Assembly (NCBI GenBank): GCA_037127315.1
Contig: JBBBDQ010001684.1
Span: forward strand, 3,980,501-4,044,500
DNA from: Ascarosepion bandense
Lineage: Eukaryota; Mollusca; Cephalopoda; Sepiida; Sepiidae
Length of the DNA: 64,000 bases
Direction: 5' to 3'
Positions 52,216 to 62,703 of this stretch are shown piece after piece; within the stretch, counting starts at the first letter, position 1, and each line of letters begins with the position of its first letter. Made by a program: the position numbers and the translations under genes. The notes under the pieces were generated by a model, which saw only the letters and a list, made by a program, of their open reading frames with translations, was not told the DNA's origin and searched no databases.

Positions 52216-52529
52216 TAGTTCTTATCAAAAGGATTGGTTAAATGTCTTACACCATGTCAGAAAGTTCCATTGTATACACTTGTGATTCTACACTAAATTA
52301 ATCTATTGTCTCACCAGTGATTTAGTACTTGATAAATGATACCTACTTTTAATAGCTCAACCAAATTTCAATTATTTAATCTGAACTTCTAATGCAGAAA
52401 ACAAAAGAAAACTGATGGAAAATTTGCTTTGATTTTGAAATGAACGAAATGATGTTTAAGTAACTGAAAATAAAATCATTTTTACAAGTGATTGTTTACA
52501 GTTTTGAGAACATTTATTATATATATATA
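52216..52529. other. Unassigned sequence
   Basis: Nothing recognised. Confidence 0.35.
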
Positions 52530-52740
52530 TATTGATTGTTTAATACTTAGTTTTTGGTCCTAATAGGGTTAGACCAGTACACATTTGTATTAAAAAGTGT
52601 TCTATACAATTATGTTGTAGAACTTTTGAATATTTTAAATTTTTAAATGAGTTATTTTGCTACTTTGGTTTCTACCATAATCGCCTGAAGACACCACTCA
52701 TGGTAGAAACCAAGGTAGCAAAATAACTCATTGAAAAATG
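52530..52740 (+). repeat. PLE terminal repeat with palindromic hammerhead-like fold
   Basis: GGGTTAGACCAGTACACATT, AAAAAGTGTTCTA and GTAGAACTTTTGAATATTT match 8825-8900. At 52643-52735, AATGAGTTATTTTGCTAC and TTTGGTTTCTACCAT pair with their complements on the right. The loop side holds AATCGCCTGAAGACACCACT, CATGGTAGAAACC. CTGAAGA and GAAAC fit the hammerhead core. Confidence 0.6.
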
Positions 52741-53243
52741 AAAAATTTATATATATATATATATAATTGAATAATATAGACATATTGTGTCTACTTATTT
52801 TTATACTGATCCTTTCCAGTTGTCTAATCAGTTTCTTGATGTTAAGATGAAATTCATCAAGGAAGGCTCCATAGTTCTTTAATGAAATGACTTTCAATCT
52901 TTCTAAAGATTATCTTCAGGGATAAATTACAAGGACAAATTTACAGTAAATGCATATGTTGTGATAGGGATTTTTAAAAGATGCACGAACATGCTCTGAT
53001 ATAGCTACTTTAATATTTTAATTTATCCAATATACTTACAGAATTTTTTTATGCTAAACAAGCATTTCAGTATAAAGAAGCTGACCAGAAATTTTACAGA
53101 AATGTAAAATGACATTAATGTTGTATGTTGGGGCTATATTCGTAATAAATTTTGTTGGGTGTTGGTTGCTTGAATGCAGATTTTTACTGCAGTTACAATA
53201 AGTTTATTGGATATTTAAAGCCAAAATATATTTGGGGTTGTAG
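52741..53243. other. Unassigned sequence
   Basis: TA run at 52750-52766; otherwise nothing recognised. Confidence 0.35.
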
Positions 53244-53346
53244 AAAAATTTTCTTTGGCAGTTGCATTAACAATTTGTCAGCATAACAATAATTTTTTTC
53301 AAATGCAATTTTTACTATTTGACCCTTAAATAGTGGGGTGGAAATA
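53244..53346. repeat. 103-bp exact duplicate, copy 1
   Basis: AAAAATTTTCTTTGGCAGTT ... TAGTGGGGTGGAAATA is identical to 56392-56494. One frame of the minus strand is open through it in both copies (STPLFKGQIVKIAFEKNYCY...), but identical DNA guarantees that. Confidence 0.95.
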
Positions 53347-53378
53347 CATTCATACCTTTCCCAACAGTATTTGTGCAT
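53335..53378 (-). repeat. SINE family A, 3' piece (split by LINE)
   Basis: CATACCTTTCCCAACAGTAT, TTGTGCAT is the minus-strand family A segment that normally continues into AAGTGAAT. It is cut here by the LINE insertion and resumes at 53990. Confidence 0.7.
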
Positions 53379-53989
53379 CCTGCAATTATATAAATCCACC
53401 ATCCGCCTGTGTATTGAGTACTGCTGCCACATCTGGTTGGGTGCCCCTTCTATTCTCCTCGGGGTTCTTGACAAAATACAGCAAAGAATCTGTAATGTGA
53501 TTGATACTGACTTGGCTGACCGCCTGCAGTCACTCTCTCACTGGTGTGACGTGGCTTCCCTGTGCCTCTTCTATAAATACTTTCATGGCTTCTGCTCTGA
53601 CGAACTTAAATCATTGGTGCCCTCTAGATGTGAATTTGCATGAGATACTAGATTGGCAACTAGGTCCCACCCTTTTACAGTGAAACCAATGAAATGTAAC
53701 CGCAATTTCTACTCCAACAGCTTCTTTCCTCACACTTCCTGCCTGTGGAATTCCCTACCGCATGCTTGCTTTCCCGACAGCTACAACCTGCAGGAGTTTA
53801 AATGTAAGGTCAATAGACACCTTCTAACACACTAACTCACACCCACTCTCTCCCTATGTACATCCTAACTCATCTATCACCCTCCTTCTGACATTTCCTA
53901 TACCCAATCGCTCTATGTAAACCCCTGCACTATAGTGGCAGTGGAATGCCTTGCTTGGGATGACACGATTAAAAAAAAAAAAAAAAAGT
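53379..53989 (+). mobile_element. 5'-truncated LINE insertion (same family as 22640)
   Basis: The plus strand reads LYKSTIRLCIEYCCHIWLGA, LDKIQQRICNVIDTDLADRL, LCLFYKYFHGFCSDELKSLV, stop at an otherwise CAA/CAA-like codon, RLATRSHPFTVKPMKCNRNF, LWNSLPHACFPDSYNLQEFK and ending NRHLLTH. The 3' tail AGTGGCAGTGGAATGCCTTG, CTTGGGATGACACGATT and A(16) follow. Translation is closest to the 22640-24910 copy (most residues identical). Only the last ~150 codons and tail remain. Confidence 0.9.
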
Positions 53990-54080
53990 AAATTTAATGA
54001 ACCAGACTGGAATTTAAATTTGTCTCTTAGATTTGATATTCTGAGCTGCTATCCATTACACTAACCACACAGCCACCTGT
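53990..54080 (-). repeat. SINE family A, 5' piece (split by LINE)
   Basis: Continues the SINE cut at 53378: AGACTGGAATTTAAATTTGT and ATTCTGAGCTGCTATCCATT, ACACTAACCACAC are the B- and A-box regions on the minus strand. Confidence 0.7.
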
Positions 54081-54089
54081 AACGAAGGT

Positions 54090-54160
54090 TTGCTCAGTCG
54101 AGCTACAGTATAAACCACAAGTTGATTGTGTTGGTACTGAAGAGACATAAATATCTTTAT
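54090..54160 (-). repeat. SINE family B fragment
   Basis: GTAACGAAGGTTTGCTCAGT and ACAGTATAAACCACAAG resemble GTAACTAAGGTCTGCT and GCAGTATAAACCACAGG of family B (60305-60345), which is read on the plus strand there; orientation here is therefore possibly plus. Confidence 0.4.
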
Positions 54161-54489
54161 CTATAACAGGATATATCTATTCACTGTAAGAGATGAAGAT
54201 TCACAGAAAATTTCCATATATAAATATATTATATCTGTAAAAAGACAATATGAATAAAAACAAAAGGAAAATTTATCTTTGCTGACATAATTTAATATCT
54301 AATAAAATAATCAACAAGAAATTCAACAATATCATTTACTCACTTTCATTTATTAGGCATTAAATTACTCACTTAGTGTCTTCCATAATTTACTTAAACT
54401 TTTCAATTAACATAACAAGTATTTATCGGTGTCTATCAGCTCATAAATTTTGAAAAACTAACACGATTTTACTTCTATTTATAAATAAT

Positions 54490-54560
54490 TTTTGCAAAAT
54501 AAAATCCGTATATTTACCTTGATAAAATCCATCAGTGGATGAAACATGTCAGCTAAGATT
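54490..54560 (+). repeat. PLE-like terminal fragment, hammerhead-like but altered core
   Basis: CTTGATAAAATCCATCAGTG, GATGAAACATGTCAGC forms a stem ATCCA/TGGAT with loop TCAG, then GAAACATGTC. The core reads TTGATAA instead of CTGANGA. Confidence 0.4.
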
Positions 54561-54574
54561 ATTTTTTCTTTTGC

Positions 54575-54577
<3 letters not shown>

Positions 54578-54630
<53 letters not shown>
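54578..54630. repeat. (TA)n(CA)n microsatellite
   Basis: About 39 bp of TA then about 14 bp of CA. Confidence 0.95.
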
Positions 54631-54631
<1 letters not shown>

Positions 54632-54820
54632 TTTATTATTAATTATTACATTAGAACATGTGAAAACTACAAATGATTACAAAATTATACATTTTGTTTT
54701 GACATTGAAAAAACAATGTTTCATCTTGTTATCTTTATTTTATATTATAAATTGTGATCTATTTATTGCTTTAAGTATTTTTTGCACTCAATAATTAGTA
54801 TGCTTAGCCATGTATTAGCT

Positions 54821-54824
<4 letters not shown>

Positions 54825-54870
<46 letters not shown>

Positions 54871-54964
54871 TTATATTTATTTGGCATTTTTATATTTATT
54901 ATTATTATTAGCTTATTTTGTTATTTTTTATTATTTTGTGATATATTTTAAATTATATATTAAA

Positions 54965-54998
<34 letters not shown>

Positions 54999-55140
54999 TT
55001 GTAATATATTATTATTATTATATTTTTAATTAATTTATATTTATTTTATTAATATATATTATTTTATTTCATTTTAATTTTAATTTATATTTTATTTTAT
55101 TTAAATTTATTTTATTTATTTATTTTTTAATTTATTATAT
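54825..55140. repeat. (TA)n and (ATT)n low-complexity block
   Basis: TA array at 54825-54867, ATT array at 54966-54999, then TTTAT/ATTTA low-complexity sequence to about 55140. Confidence 0.9.
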
Positions 55141-56391
55141 TAAGGTCTAATGAATTTATATTTTCATGTTGGGTTTTTCAATGGGCTTTCTTTTACGTCT
55201 TATAAATAATTTTTCTGATTGTTTATGTGAATTCATCATTTTTTTTAAATGCCAAAATATTTGAACTGAAAAATTGTAACCATTATCAATATCTGCCTGC
55301 AATTCATTTTTGACCAAAGTTTAAAATTTCTCTTTCTTAGCTGTTTCCATTGGCTTTTCCCTCTGTACATTTTCTCACTTATTTTCCTCTTCAATTTCTA
55401 TTTCTTCTGTATCATTCCTTTTCTTTTTTCTTTTCTTGATTTCTCATTTTATTTTCTGATCTTTACTTCCCTCTTTCTTTCTCCCCTTTTTTAATATTGT
55501 TTTACCTCATACAAAATGAAATATTAAAAAAAATTTGTTTATATGTATGTATGTATGTATGTATGTGGATAGATAAATAGCTGTTGTCTTGGGTTTTACG
55601 CTTATTTGATAGTCTAACAAAATGTTTTAATTTTTTATTTAAAATACTGGATATATACAGAGATGTGTATATTGATGAATTTTTGTGAAGGTGGGATGAA
55701 CTTTGGGAGGAATATTTATTGTTGTAATGCCTTTTATACAAACACAGACATAAATTAACACTTGTACAACCACTGACGTGCACAGAGACACACGTGCACA
55801 TGAGCTAAACAACTGGGGCCTGCAGTCATAACTTTATATGAACAATATGAAGCTTAGCATATATATGTATATGTATGATGTTTTGCACATGCATATGCAT
55901 TTAACTTTAGCTTGTGTTTTTGCGTAAGTATATATTTACTTCTGTTTATATGTTCATGCATTGAAATATGATTATGTCTATCCCGACTTCATTCATCCAG
56001 GGCTGGTAATGTTATGAATTAGCCTTGACTGTATCCAATATGTAGCAATTTAGTTTGTTTAAAAGTTAACGGACAAACTGTCAAGTTGATAAAGGATAAA
56101 TTTTGTAATTTGTGTGTATATATGTGTGGGTGTATTAATCTGTATATGTGTCTGTTTGCCAGTGTTTGTGAATATACTCGTCTATTTTCCATGTGTGGAT
56201 GTTTGTAGGTTTATTTATGTATGCGTTCTTTCTCTTCCTTGTTTAATATATGAATAACTTTCTAAATCTACTAAATTGTTAAACTAAAAATTTTTTTAAA
56301 ATTTTGCAACAAAAATAAAGTAGATATAATAGTTAATTAATAATGCTGATCTCAATTTAATCATTTTAATACCAATGTATATATTGGTATT
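55141..56391. other. Unassigned sequence
   Basis: Includes a pyrimidine-rich stretch (55325-55500) and a (TATG)n run at 55540-55565. No coding or mobile element recognised. Confidence 0.4.
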
Positions 56392-56494
56392 AAAAATTTT
56401 CTTTGGCAGTTGCATTAACAATTTGTCAGCATAACAATAATTTTTTTCAAATGCAATTTTTACTATTTGACCCTTAAATAGTGGGGTGGAAATA
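56392..56494. repeat. 103-bp exact duplicate, copy 2
   Basis: Identical to 53244-53346 in the same orientation. It is preceded by ACCAATGTATATATTGGT, a short palindrome. Confidence 0.95.
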
Positions 56495-56509
56495 ATAATT
56501 ATTTTTAAG

Positions 56510-56813
56510 TCTGCCCTCATATTCTTCAAATTAGAAGTTGCTTTACTCTGATTGGTCCACATTGTACATATAACAATGCCTCCCTGATTAAAGGGGTCTT
56601 GCTTGTTTTTAACCTTTTAAAACCATTCAATTTAAAATAAACCACATCACTTGACAAGACACAAGAAGTGTTGAAACAAAATAGCAACTTTTGTAGTGAT
56701 ATTGTAACATATCCATGTTATAATTTTTTAATAAATATTATTAGCTCTACTTTGTATTGAGCACTTTTTTAAAAATAGTGTTTCTTTGGACAAGGAATAT
56801 TATTCCACCCATA

Positions 56814-56815
<2 letters not shown>
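56510..56815 (+). repeat. PLE-like family P6, single arm
   Basis: CAAATTAGAAGTTGCTTTAC, GATTGGTCC, CAATGCCTCCCTGATTAAAG, TTTTTAACCTTTTAAAA, ACAAGAAGTGTTGAAACAAA, GTATTGAGCACTTTTTT and GGAATATTATTCCACCCAT match the arms and flank at 14930-15450. Confidence 0.7.

Positions 56816-56816
<1 letters not shown>

Positions 56817-56849
<33 letters not shown>
56817..56849. repeat. (TA)n microsatellite
   Basis: About 33 bp of TA between family P6 and a mariner-like end. Confidence 0.95.
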
Positions 56850-56853
<4 letters not shown>

Positions 56854-57190
56854 GTTCGAAATGTACCCCCCCCCACATTTAAAAATGCTTATAATTTATT
56901 CATTAATTATAACTTTTACAAGAAATGGATATGAGTGAAAACCGCTTAGCATGAAATTTTACCTAAATTTCAATATGGCCAGCAGATTTCAATACCAACT
57001 TCTTGAACCACCCAAAAATTGTGTCAACTGATTTCATCAGGAACTCTTGTGGCATGAAAAACCTAACATTCTCTATTCATCCTTCAAGTTCTTCCAAAGG
57101 TTTGGTATAGTAGACATAGACTTACTCCTATAACCAACCCCAAAGGAAAAAGTCACACAATTATACATAAAATAGGGAGTTACTTTTTCA
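56850..57190 (-). mobile_element. Mariner/Tc1-superfamily C-terminal fragment
   Basis: The left end AGGGTGTTCGAAATGTACCC looks like a terminal repeat. The minus strand reads FLWGWL, VYYTKPLEELEG-IENV, MPQEFLMKSVDTIFGWFKKL and SAGHIEI, the C-terminal arrangement of transposases of this superfamily (VY-T-P--LEEL---I---; G-HIE). Catalytic parts are missing. Confidence 0.6.
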
Positions 57191-57631
57191 ATGACCTTAT
57201 ATATACATACTCTATATATTACTCCATATAAGTCAACTTTTAAATCTTAAAAATTCACCCCTAAAGTAGAGGTTGTCTAATACAACAGTTACAAAATACT
57301 ACTCTTAAATCCTGGGATAACATTGATAAACAGACAAGTATGATCATGCCATGTCTCATGGTTAGCTAATAACTCTCATGGTATGATAATTACTGATATA
57401 AATATTTCTAGTTAAAACAATTCACATTACAATTCTGTACTAAAGTCATAAATGTTATAAAAATACTTTTGCTTTTTGATTTCACATTAAAATGCAATAA
57501 TCAAGAGATGATTACACAACAATTTTAAAAAGTTCCGATGAGCAACTCACACAAGTAGCAAGTAATGTTCTTAATTTGTAGAGCTATGGGTGCATTCACA
57601 TTAATCATTATTTCTCATAGTAGTGTTAAAT
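57191..57631. other. Unassigned sequence
   Basis: Nothing recognised. Confidence 0.35.
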
Positions 57632-57932
57632 TATTGAACAGGTGAAGAGGCTCATCCCTTGTTCCCTGTTTAGGATGTGGTTTCCGGCTTTCTCTTTTCC
57701 AATCTTCTCACTTTGGTTTCTTTTTTTTTTTTCAATTGGAGTAGATAGACTAAACTATCGCCCGGTTCACACTTCACCCACGTCTATTGAACAGGTTAAG
57801 AGGCTCATTCCTTGTTCCCTGTTTAGGATGTGGTTTCCGGCTTTCTCTTTCCCAATCTTTTCACTATTACATAGCCCCCTGCACATCAGTGGTGTTACCG
57901 TCTTGCCCGGGGTGATACGATGAAAAAAAAAA
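57632..57932 (+). repeat. Modular SINE-like repeat (family M), two modules
   Basis: GAACAGGTGAAGAGGCTCAT and TAGGATGTGGTTTCCGGC appear twice, then TAGCCCCCTGCACATCAGTG, GTGTTACCGTCTTGCCCGGG, GTGATACGATG and A-rich sequence. The first module is cut at its 5' end. Confidence 0.85.
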
Positions 57933-58466
57933 ATAAAAAAAATACAACACTTCGGATGACATACAATCTACATTTCTAATTGTAATTCATTACCATTGAG
58001 TTTTCAAATAACAAATAACATGAAAACTTTATTTTGCAATAACTTACATTATACAGTTAGTTTTTTTTTTCGCTTTTAACTGTCAAGTCATTAAAGATGC
58101 CATAAAGCCTTTATTTTTTATTACAGAATAAAAAACGTAACACACCCTCATCAATAATTAAAACCCTACAAAATTACTATAATTATCATCATCTGATGAA
58201 AAAGATCATAAACATTGTCCCTTATAACTTTGTCATATGGACCCCAGTTGGTTATCTTATACTAGAGATATCAGATAAAATCACATAAAATCAGATAAAA
58301 ACACCTAGGTGTTGGCTCTAATTTTATCTATAGGTAGCTTTATATATAGAAATATACTGTATATATATTGAGAGAGAGGGGGCAAGTAGACTCTGGTAAT
58401 AATGTTTTTAATGGTTGCATTGCAAATTAATAATTTTCTCAGTTTATTATTTTGCATGTCTTATAG

Positions 58467-58468
<2 letters not shown>
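57933..58468. other. Unassigned sequence
   Basis: A short direct repeat ATCAGATAAAATCACATAAA near 58270; nothing else. Confidence 0.35.

Positions 58469-58512
<44 letters not shown>
58469..58512. repeat. (TA)n microsatellite
   Basis: About 43 bp of TA. Confidence 0.95.
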
Positions 58513-58514
<2 letters not shown>

Positions 58515-58904
58515 TTGGTAATTTGTAAGGTTAATTCCACAGGGGATTCTAATCCAATAAAACTCAATGTTAGAATTTAACAGAGTATTATAATGAAAAT
58601 AAATTGGATGCCTTTATGAATCCATTGGTAATAGTTTATTTTGAAGAAATCTTACAAAACCACTCCTCAGACCAAAATACCAAAACTCTTAACACAAATG
58701 TAAATGGGTTAGATTTATCTAGATGAAAAGAATTGTGTGGGACAGGGAAGAAGGAAAAAACTATAAAAAAAAAAAAACTATCAAAAGTCTATGAGCAAGG
58801 GGTAAGATATAAAATGTTAATTATCAAGCATGGCTGTCTTTCTATCCGAGGCAATAGGATGACCTTGGACTGAACTTTTAGTTGACCATTCTCAAATACA
58901 TGAC
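58513..58904. other. Unassigned sequence
   Basis: Nothing recognised. Confidence 0.35.
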
Positions 58905-59162
58905 AGTAAATTTAGGGACTGTATTTTGAATTTATTGTATTCACTTATGAGCAAATACCCTTGGGAAAGGTATTAATCCGTCTCTTCCTTCCAGTTATGG
59001 GTTAAATAGCAGGACAGATTGGGTTCTATAGCTTTGGTCAGCAACCAGTCTACTGCAGAAAGCAATGGCAACCTACTGTGGGATAATCTTCTGCCCAGTC
59101 AGTCATATCTCTTTCGAGACATGATCACCCAAGCATGTATCACGTATGGCACTTAACTGATT
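58905..59162 (+). repeat. tRNA-derived SINE, family A, head missing
   Basis: Starts within the body (TTGTATTCACTTATGAGCAA) and continues to TGGCACTTAACTGA; very close to 36500-36733. The tRNA head is absent or badly decayed. Confidence 0.85.
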
Positions 59163-59732
59163 TTCACTAAAAGAATTGAATTATTGGATTTTTATATTAA
59201 TTCTGAAGATAATAATAATATTTTCATTTTGTAAATACTAATCTTTTTGGCTTTATAAGAATAATATTATTATCAAGCATAAATAATAACATAAAAATAA
59301 ATAAAAAGCGGAGATAAACGTTAATTATTATCATTCTTAATGACACCAACAATAATGTTTCATAAAAATTCTTAATGACAATAATGATAATGATAACTAA
59401 TAAAAATAAATTAATAAATATAAAGTCTTTAACGGGGTGTGACCTGCACACCCTGGAGGGTTGTTTAAGGGGTTTTATATTATATACTTACTTGCACATT
59501 AATCTTTAGTTGCTCATCTACTTGTGTATAACTACATAGATACTTACATACAGGCATTTTAAATCTATTTTGTGTCTGCATTTGAAAATGAGTTCATTCC
59601 TCTAGTTTAATAGTTCACTGGGATTTTTATGTTTGATTATTACAATTTTGTCCTCTTTTTTTGCATATGACCCTGAAGTTATTAAGAGTTTGTGCATGTC
59701 CGATATGTTGGGAGTTTGTGCCGGTCTCTCTC
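59163..59732. other. Unassigned AT-rich sequence
   Basis: AATAAT-type low complexity at 59205-59410; nothing coding recognised. Confidence 0.4.
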
Positions 59733-59740
59733 TCTCTCTC

Positions 59741-59781
<41 letters not shown>

Positions 59782-59933
59782 TAAGATATAGTTTTATGGT
59801 ATGCTGTATTTAAAGTGCTCAATATCTGGGATAGAGTGTATGTAAATATAAAATTACATATATGACCTGAGGATTGTGTTTATCTTGAAACAGACTGTTA
59901 CCTCCAGGTATTGCCATCAATGTCTACTCTTAT

Positions 59934-59983
<50 letters not shown>

Positions 59984-59985
59984 GA
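59733..59985 (+). repeat. (CT)n/(TA)n, family P5 repeat, (GATA)n
   Basis: Microsatellites to 59780. The P5 repeat follows with AAAGTGCTCAATATCTGGG, ATAGAGTG, ACCTGAGGATTGTGTTTATC, TTGAAACAGACTGTTACCTC and ATCAATGTCTACTC, then about 50 bp of GATA. CTGAGGA (59877-59883) and GAAAC (59887-) fit hammerhead core positions, but stem II does not pair. Confidence 0.6.
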
Positions 59986-60410
59986 TCACAGGGCTGAGTG
60001 GTAAGAACATTCACTTTCTGACTATGAAGCCTGGGTTCAACACTTACCATGATTGATTTATCAGGAAGGTGACTTCTTGGTGTTATTAGTTAGAAAGAGT
60101 CAATCCCAGTGTGTGAGGCTTTTGAAAAGTGCCTTAAAACCATACTACAGGTTGACCCATGCCTTGTAAGTAAAATTAGATAGACAGGACTCTTTGGGAG
60201 CTGTTGATGGTTGTGCTATCAAAAATCATCATGAATGTTTGAACATCCCAGCATTGTTGAGACTCTTGTTCATGCTAGATAATGCGCTCTCTCCCAGAAA
60301 CTGTAACTAAGGTCTGCTTAGCATAGTTGCAGTATAAACCACAGGTGGGCTCTGTGGATGTTGAACACACACAAATGTGCCTGAGCAAGCATCTGTAATG
60401 GGGATAGATA
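59986..60410 (+). repeat. tRNA-derived SINE, family B
   Basis: The head has GGGCTGAGTGGTAAGAACAT (A-box region) and CCTGGGTTCAACACTTACC (B-box region). The body is collinear with 28685-29165: CCATACTACAGGTTGACCC, AGACAGGACTCTTTGGGAGC, CTCTCCCAGAAACTGTAACT and CTGAGCAAGCATCTGTAATG. Confidence 0.8.
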
Positions 60411-61034
60411 TGTATATAAATTAATGGATTTGAAGGAGGGGTAAAAGGTTGATGCAAGAGGTGCTAGTCAAACAATAAAAGATGGCATAATAAAATCAGC
60501 AGACATCATCTGATATTTTATGCACTGCAGGTTGTGTTGCCTGAACCAAAACTGCAATTTTTCCATTTTTATCTATTTATTAAATGCTAGCAATATTAAT
60601 AGAATATTTCTTTATGCCTTTCTTCATCCAGTAATCAATCAAAAATATGATTCTGGGTTAAAAGCATATGTTTTCAATTAAATGAATTACACTGATTCTA
60701 AATCTAATGAGCCAAGTGTTTGCCCCATGCAAATTCACATGATTGGGGAGGCTTTGTCTTAGATTAAGTGTTTACCTTGAACATTAATATTTTATGTCCA
60801 TATCTTAAAAACCTGAAATTTATGGATCCTTTTAAGTACAGATTTGGAATCAGCATTGTTGATTTAATCAAATGCAGCCACAATTGTCTCGGTAGCAAAT
60901 GAAAAGGTTTTCAAGTAATAACTTTTACTGACATCAAAAAGTTTGCATTTTGCTAGAGAAGAAAGTTTGGTGAGTTTCCTTAAATAGAAAGGAGGATACA
61001 TTTTTTCACTAGATTTATTTAACCTGCTTTTTTT
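60411..61034. other. Unassigned sequence
   Basis: Nothing recognised. Confidence 0.35.
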
Positions 61035-61260
61035 TATCATTTTTTTTTCAAGCAATGTAATAAACCCACTAAGACACAAAGAGTTACCGAGTTTGAGAGA
61101 ATATAAAAAAAAAACCCAAAACACTACTAAGGAGAGATAACAATAAAAGAACAGAAATTAAGATAACAGAAGATAACTATTGATATTTAATTTAAATTTT
61201 TTAAGATTGAATTTGACTGAGAGACAAGAAGCTAGAAGAGACCTATACAAGAATCTAGAC
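61035..61260 (-). repeat. LINE 3'-tail fragment
   Basis: CAAGCAATGTAATAAACCCA, CTAAGACACAAAGAGTTACC and AGACAAGAAGCTAGAAGAGA match the minus-strand LINE ends at 34770-34960 and 51470-51640. Confidence 0.65.
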
Positions 61261-61779
61261 AGCAAGATATTTCTAAGAGAACTAGAACTCCTAACAAGAT
61301 TTTATTATTGGTGGACATGATCTTAACACCATAAGATACATTGATGACATTGGAATCAAAACAAAGATTTGGGTGGTTGAATTTACTTAGTGGCATATCA
61401 ACACCTCTATGGGTTATTTAATGCCAAAATCTAAATATTTTGAACACAACTGTATATCTTTAACTAAATATATTTTGAATATGATTGTATGTTTTCAACT
61501 ACAGATAAAATGTATTATTGGTCATTTTGCTATAAATATGTATTTTTATGCCTATATAGTGTTTTGTTTTTGTTTGGGGTTTCATTATTTGCTAGGACCC
61601 TAACAGGTGCTACTACTCTGGTGAATCTTGGAATAACAGCAATTAAGAGGTTGTTCCATGCTCCTCAAAACCTCCAATCTCTCAATCAGAGGACTTGCTG
61701 CTCTTAGATGAGATAGTAAATTAAATCAAGAAGGATTAACTATAAACTGTAAATAGATAGAATGCATTGTTGTCAGCAA
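61261..61779. other. Unassigned sequence
   Basis: No recognised feature. 61590-61700 is less AT-rich (GCTAGGACCCTAACAGGTGC), but no family was identified. Confidence 0.35.
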
Positions 61780-62345
61780 AAAAGACAGCTTAAGGTGCCA
61801 GTATTTATTAAGAAAGTTCAAATAAAATGGATACAAATGGTGCATCCATTTAGGTAGAATAGTCACAGAAAATGAATGATATGGTACTGAAATTCAAAGG
61901 CAAATGGAAATAGAAGATACCATTTAGAAATTTTTATAAGAAACGAAGAAGAGTTCTTAACTGTTATGTAATATACAATCTTTTATTTGGAACTGAATGC
62001 TGAACAATCTTCACAGAAAAGACTGAAAGCAAAAAAGAAGTGCTTCTACTGGGAAATACGGAGAATGTCATGGACTGACCATGTGAGCAACATTTTTTTA
62101 TAATTAGAAACAATTAAAATTCATGAGACGCAAAATGAGGAAAGAGGGCAACAATGATTTGATGCTCGCAAGATATATTAAAGGCATTAAGGGCATATGA
62201 AAACAACAAGTAACTTTATTCAATGAGTTTGTGTAAGTGAATAATAGAAAAATAATTGAAAGGGATAACAAGAAGACAAGAGATAGGAAGTTATGGAGAG
62301 CCATTATTACCCACATACAAAAGAGACATGTCATATAAAAGAAGA
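61780..62345 (+). pseudogene. RTE-like LINE C-terminal remnant
   Basis: The plus strand gives YLGRIVTENE, YGTEIQRQMEIEDTI, MRKEGNNDLMLARYIKGIKG, RKIIERDNKK, DRKLWRAIITHIQKRHVI, matching YLRSVLTQDGKCETEIQRRI and MRKEGLENLIL of the 44480-45190 copy and the RTE terminal RKLWRAMI. Stops and frameshifts throughout. It ends in AAGAAGAAG. Confidence 0.7.
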
Positions 62346-62379
62346 AGAATGTCTTTATGGCTATCAAATACTTGAACTT

Positions 62380-62700
62380 TTTTTTAATCATTTCGCCACA
62401 AGCAAGGTGGGACCAGCACTAGGGCACAGGGTAGAGAAAAGACTAGGTACAGGGGTTATTGAAGAAAGGATAAAAGATAAACAGGATTCAAGAGAGAGGA
62501 TGGCAATTGACGTATCTAAATTTTTGAAAGATTATAGCTATAAAGAAAACAAGTAAATGGGAGGGAATTTCACAGGTAGAAAGTGCGAGAATAGAATCTA
62601 AAGAGGTGGTTGCATTTAACTATTTTAACAGTAAAATAGTGAGACCATGGTAGCCATAGATAAAATAGACCAATTATAGTGGCAGAAATTTATTAGTAGA
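62380..62700 (-). repeat. LINE 3'-tail fragment
   Basis: CGCCACAAGCAAGGTGGGAC, GGGAGGGAATTTCACAGGTA, GAAAGTGCGAGAATAGAATC and GGTTGCATTTAACTATTTTA match the 22650-22960 part of the reference LINE. It ends at the mariner boundary. Confidence 0.7.
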
Positions 62701-62703
62701 ATA

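Noticed and set aside
55502..55801. 99-aa minus-strand frame
   Set aside because: Partly a (TATG)n translation with no motif; not supported as a gene.
59877..59925. Hammerhead ribozyme in the P5 repeat
   Set aside because: CTGAGGA and GAAAC are spaced correctly, but stem II has no convincing pairing; kept only as a remark in the repeat entry.
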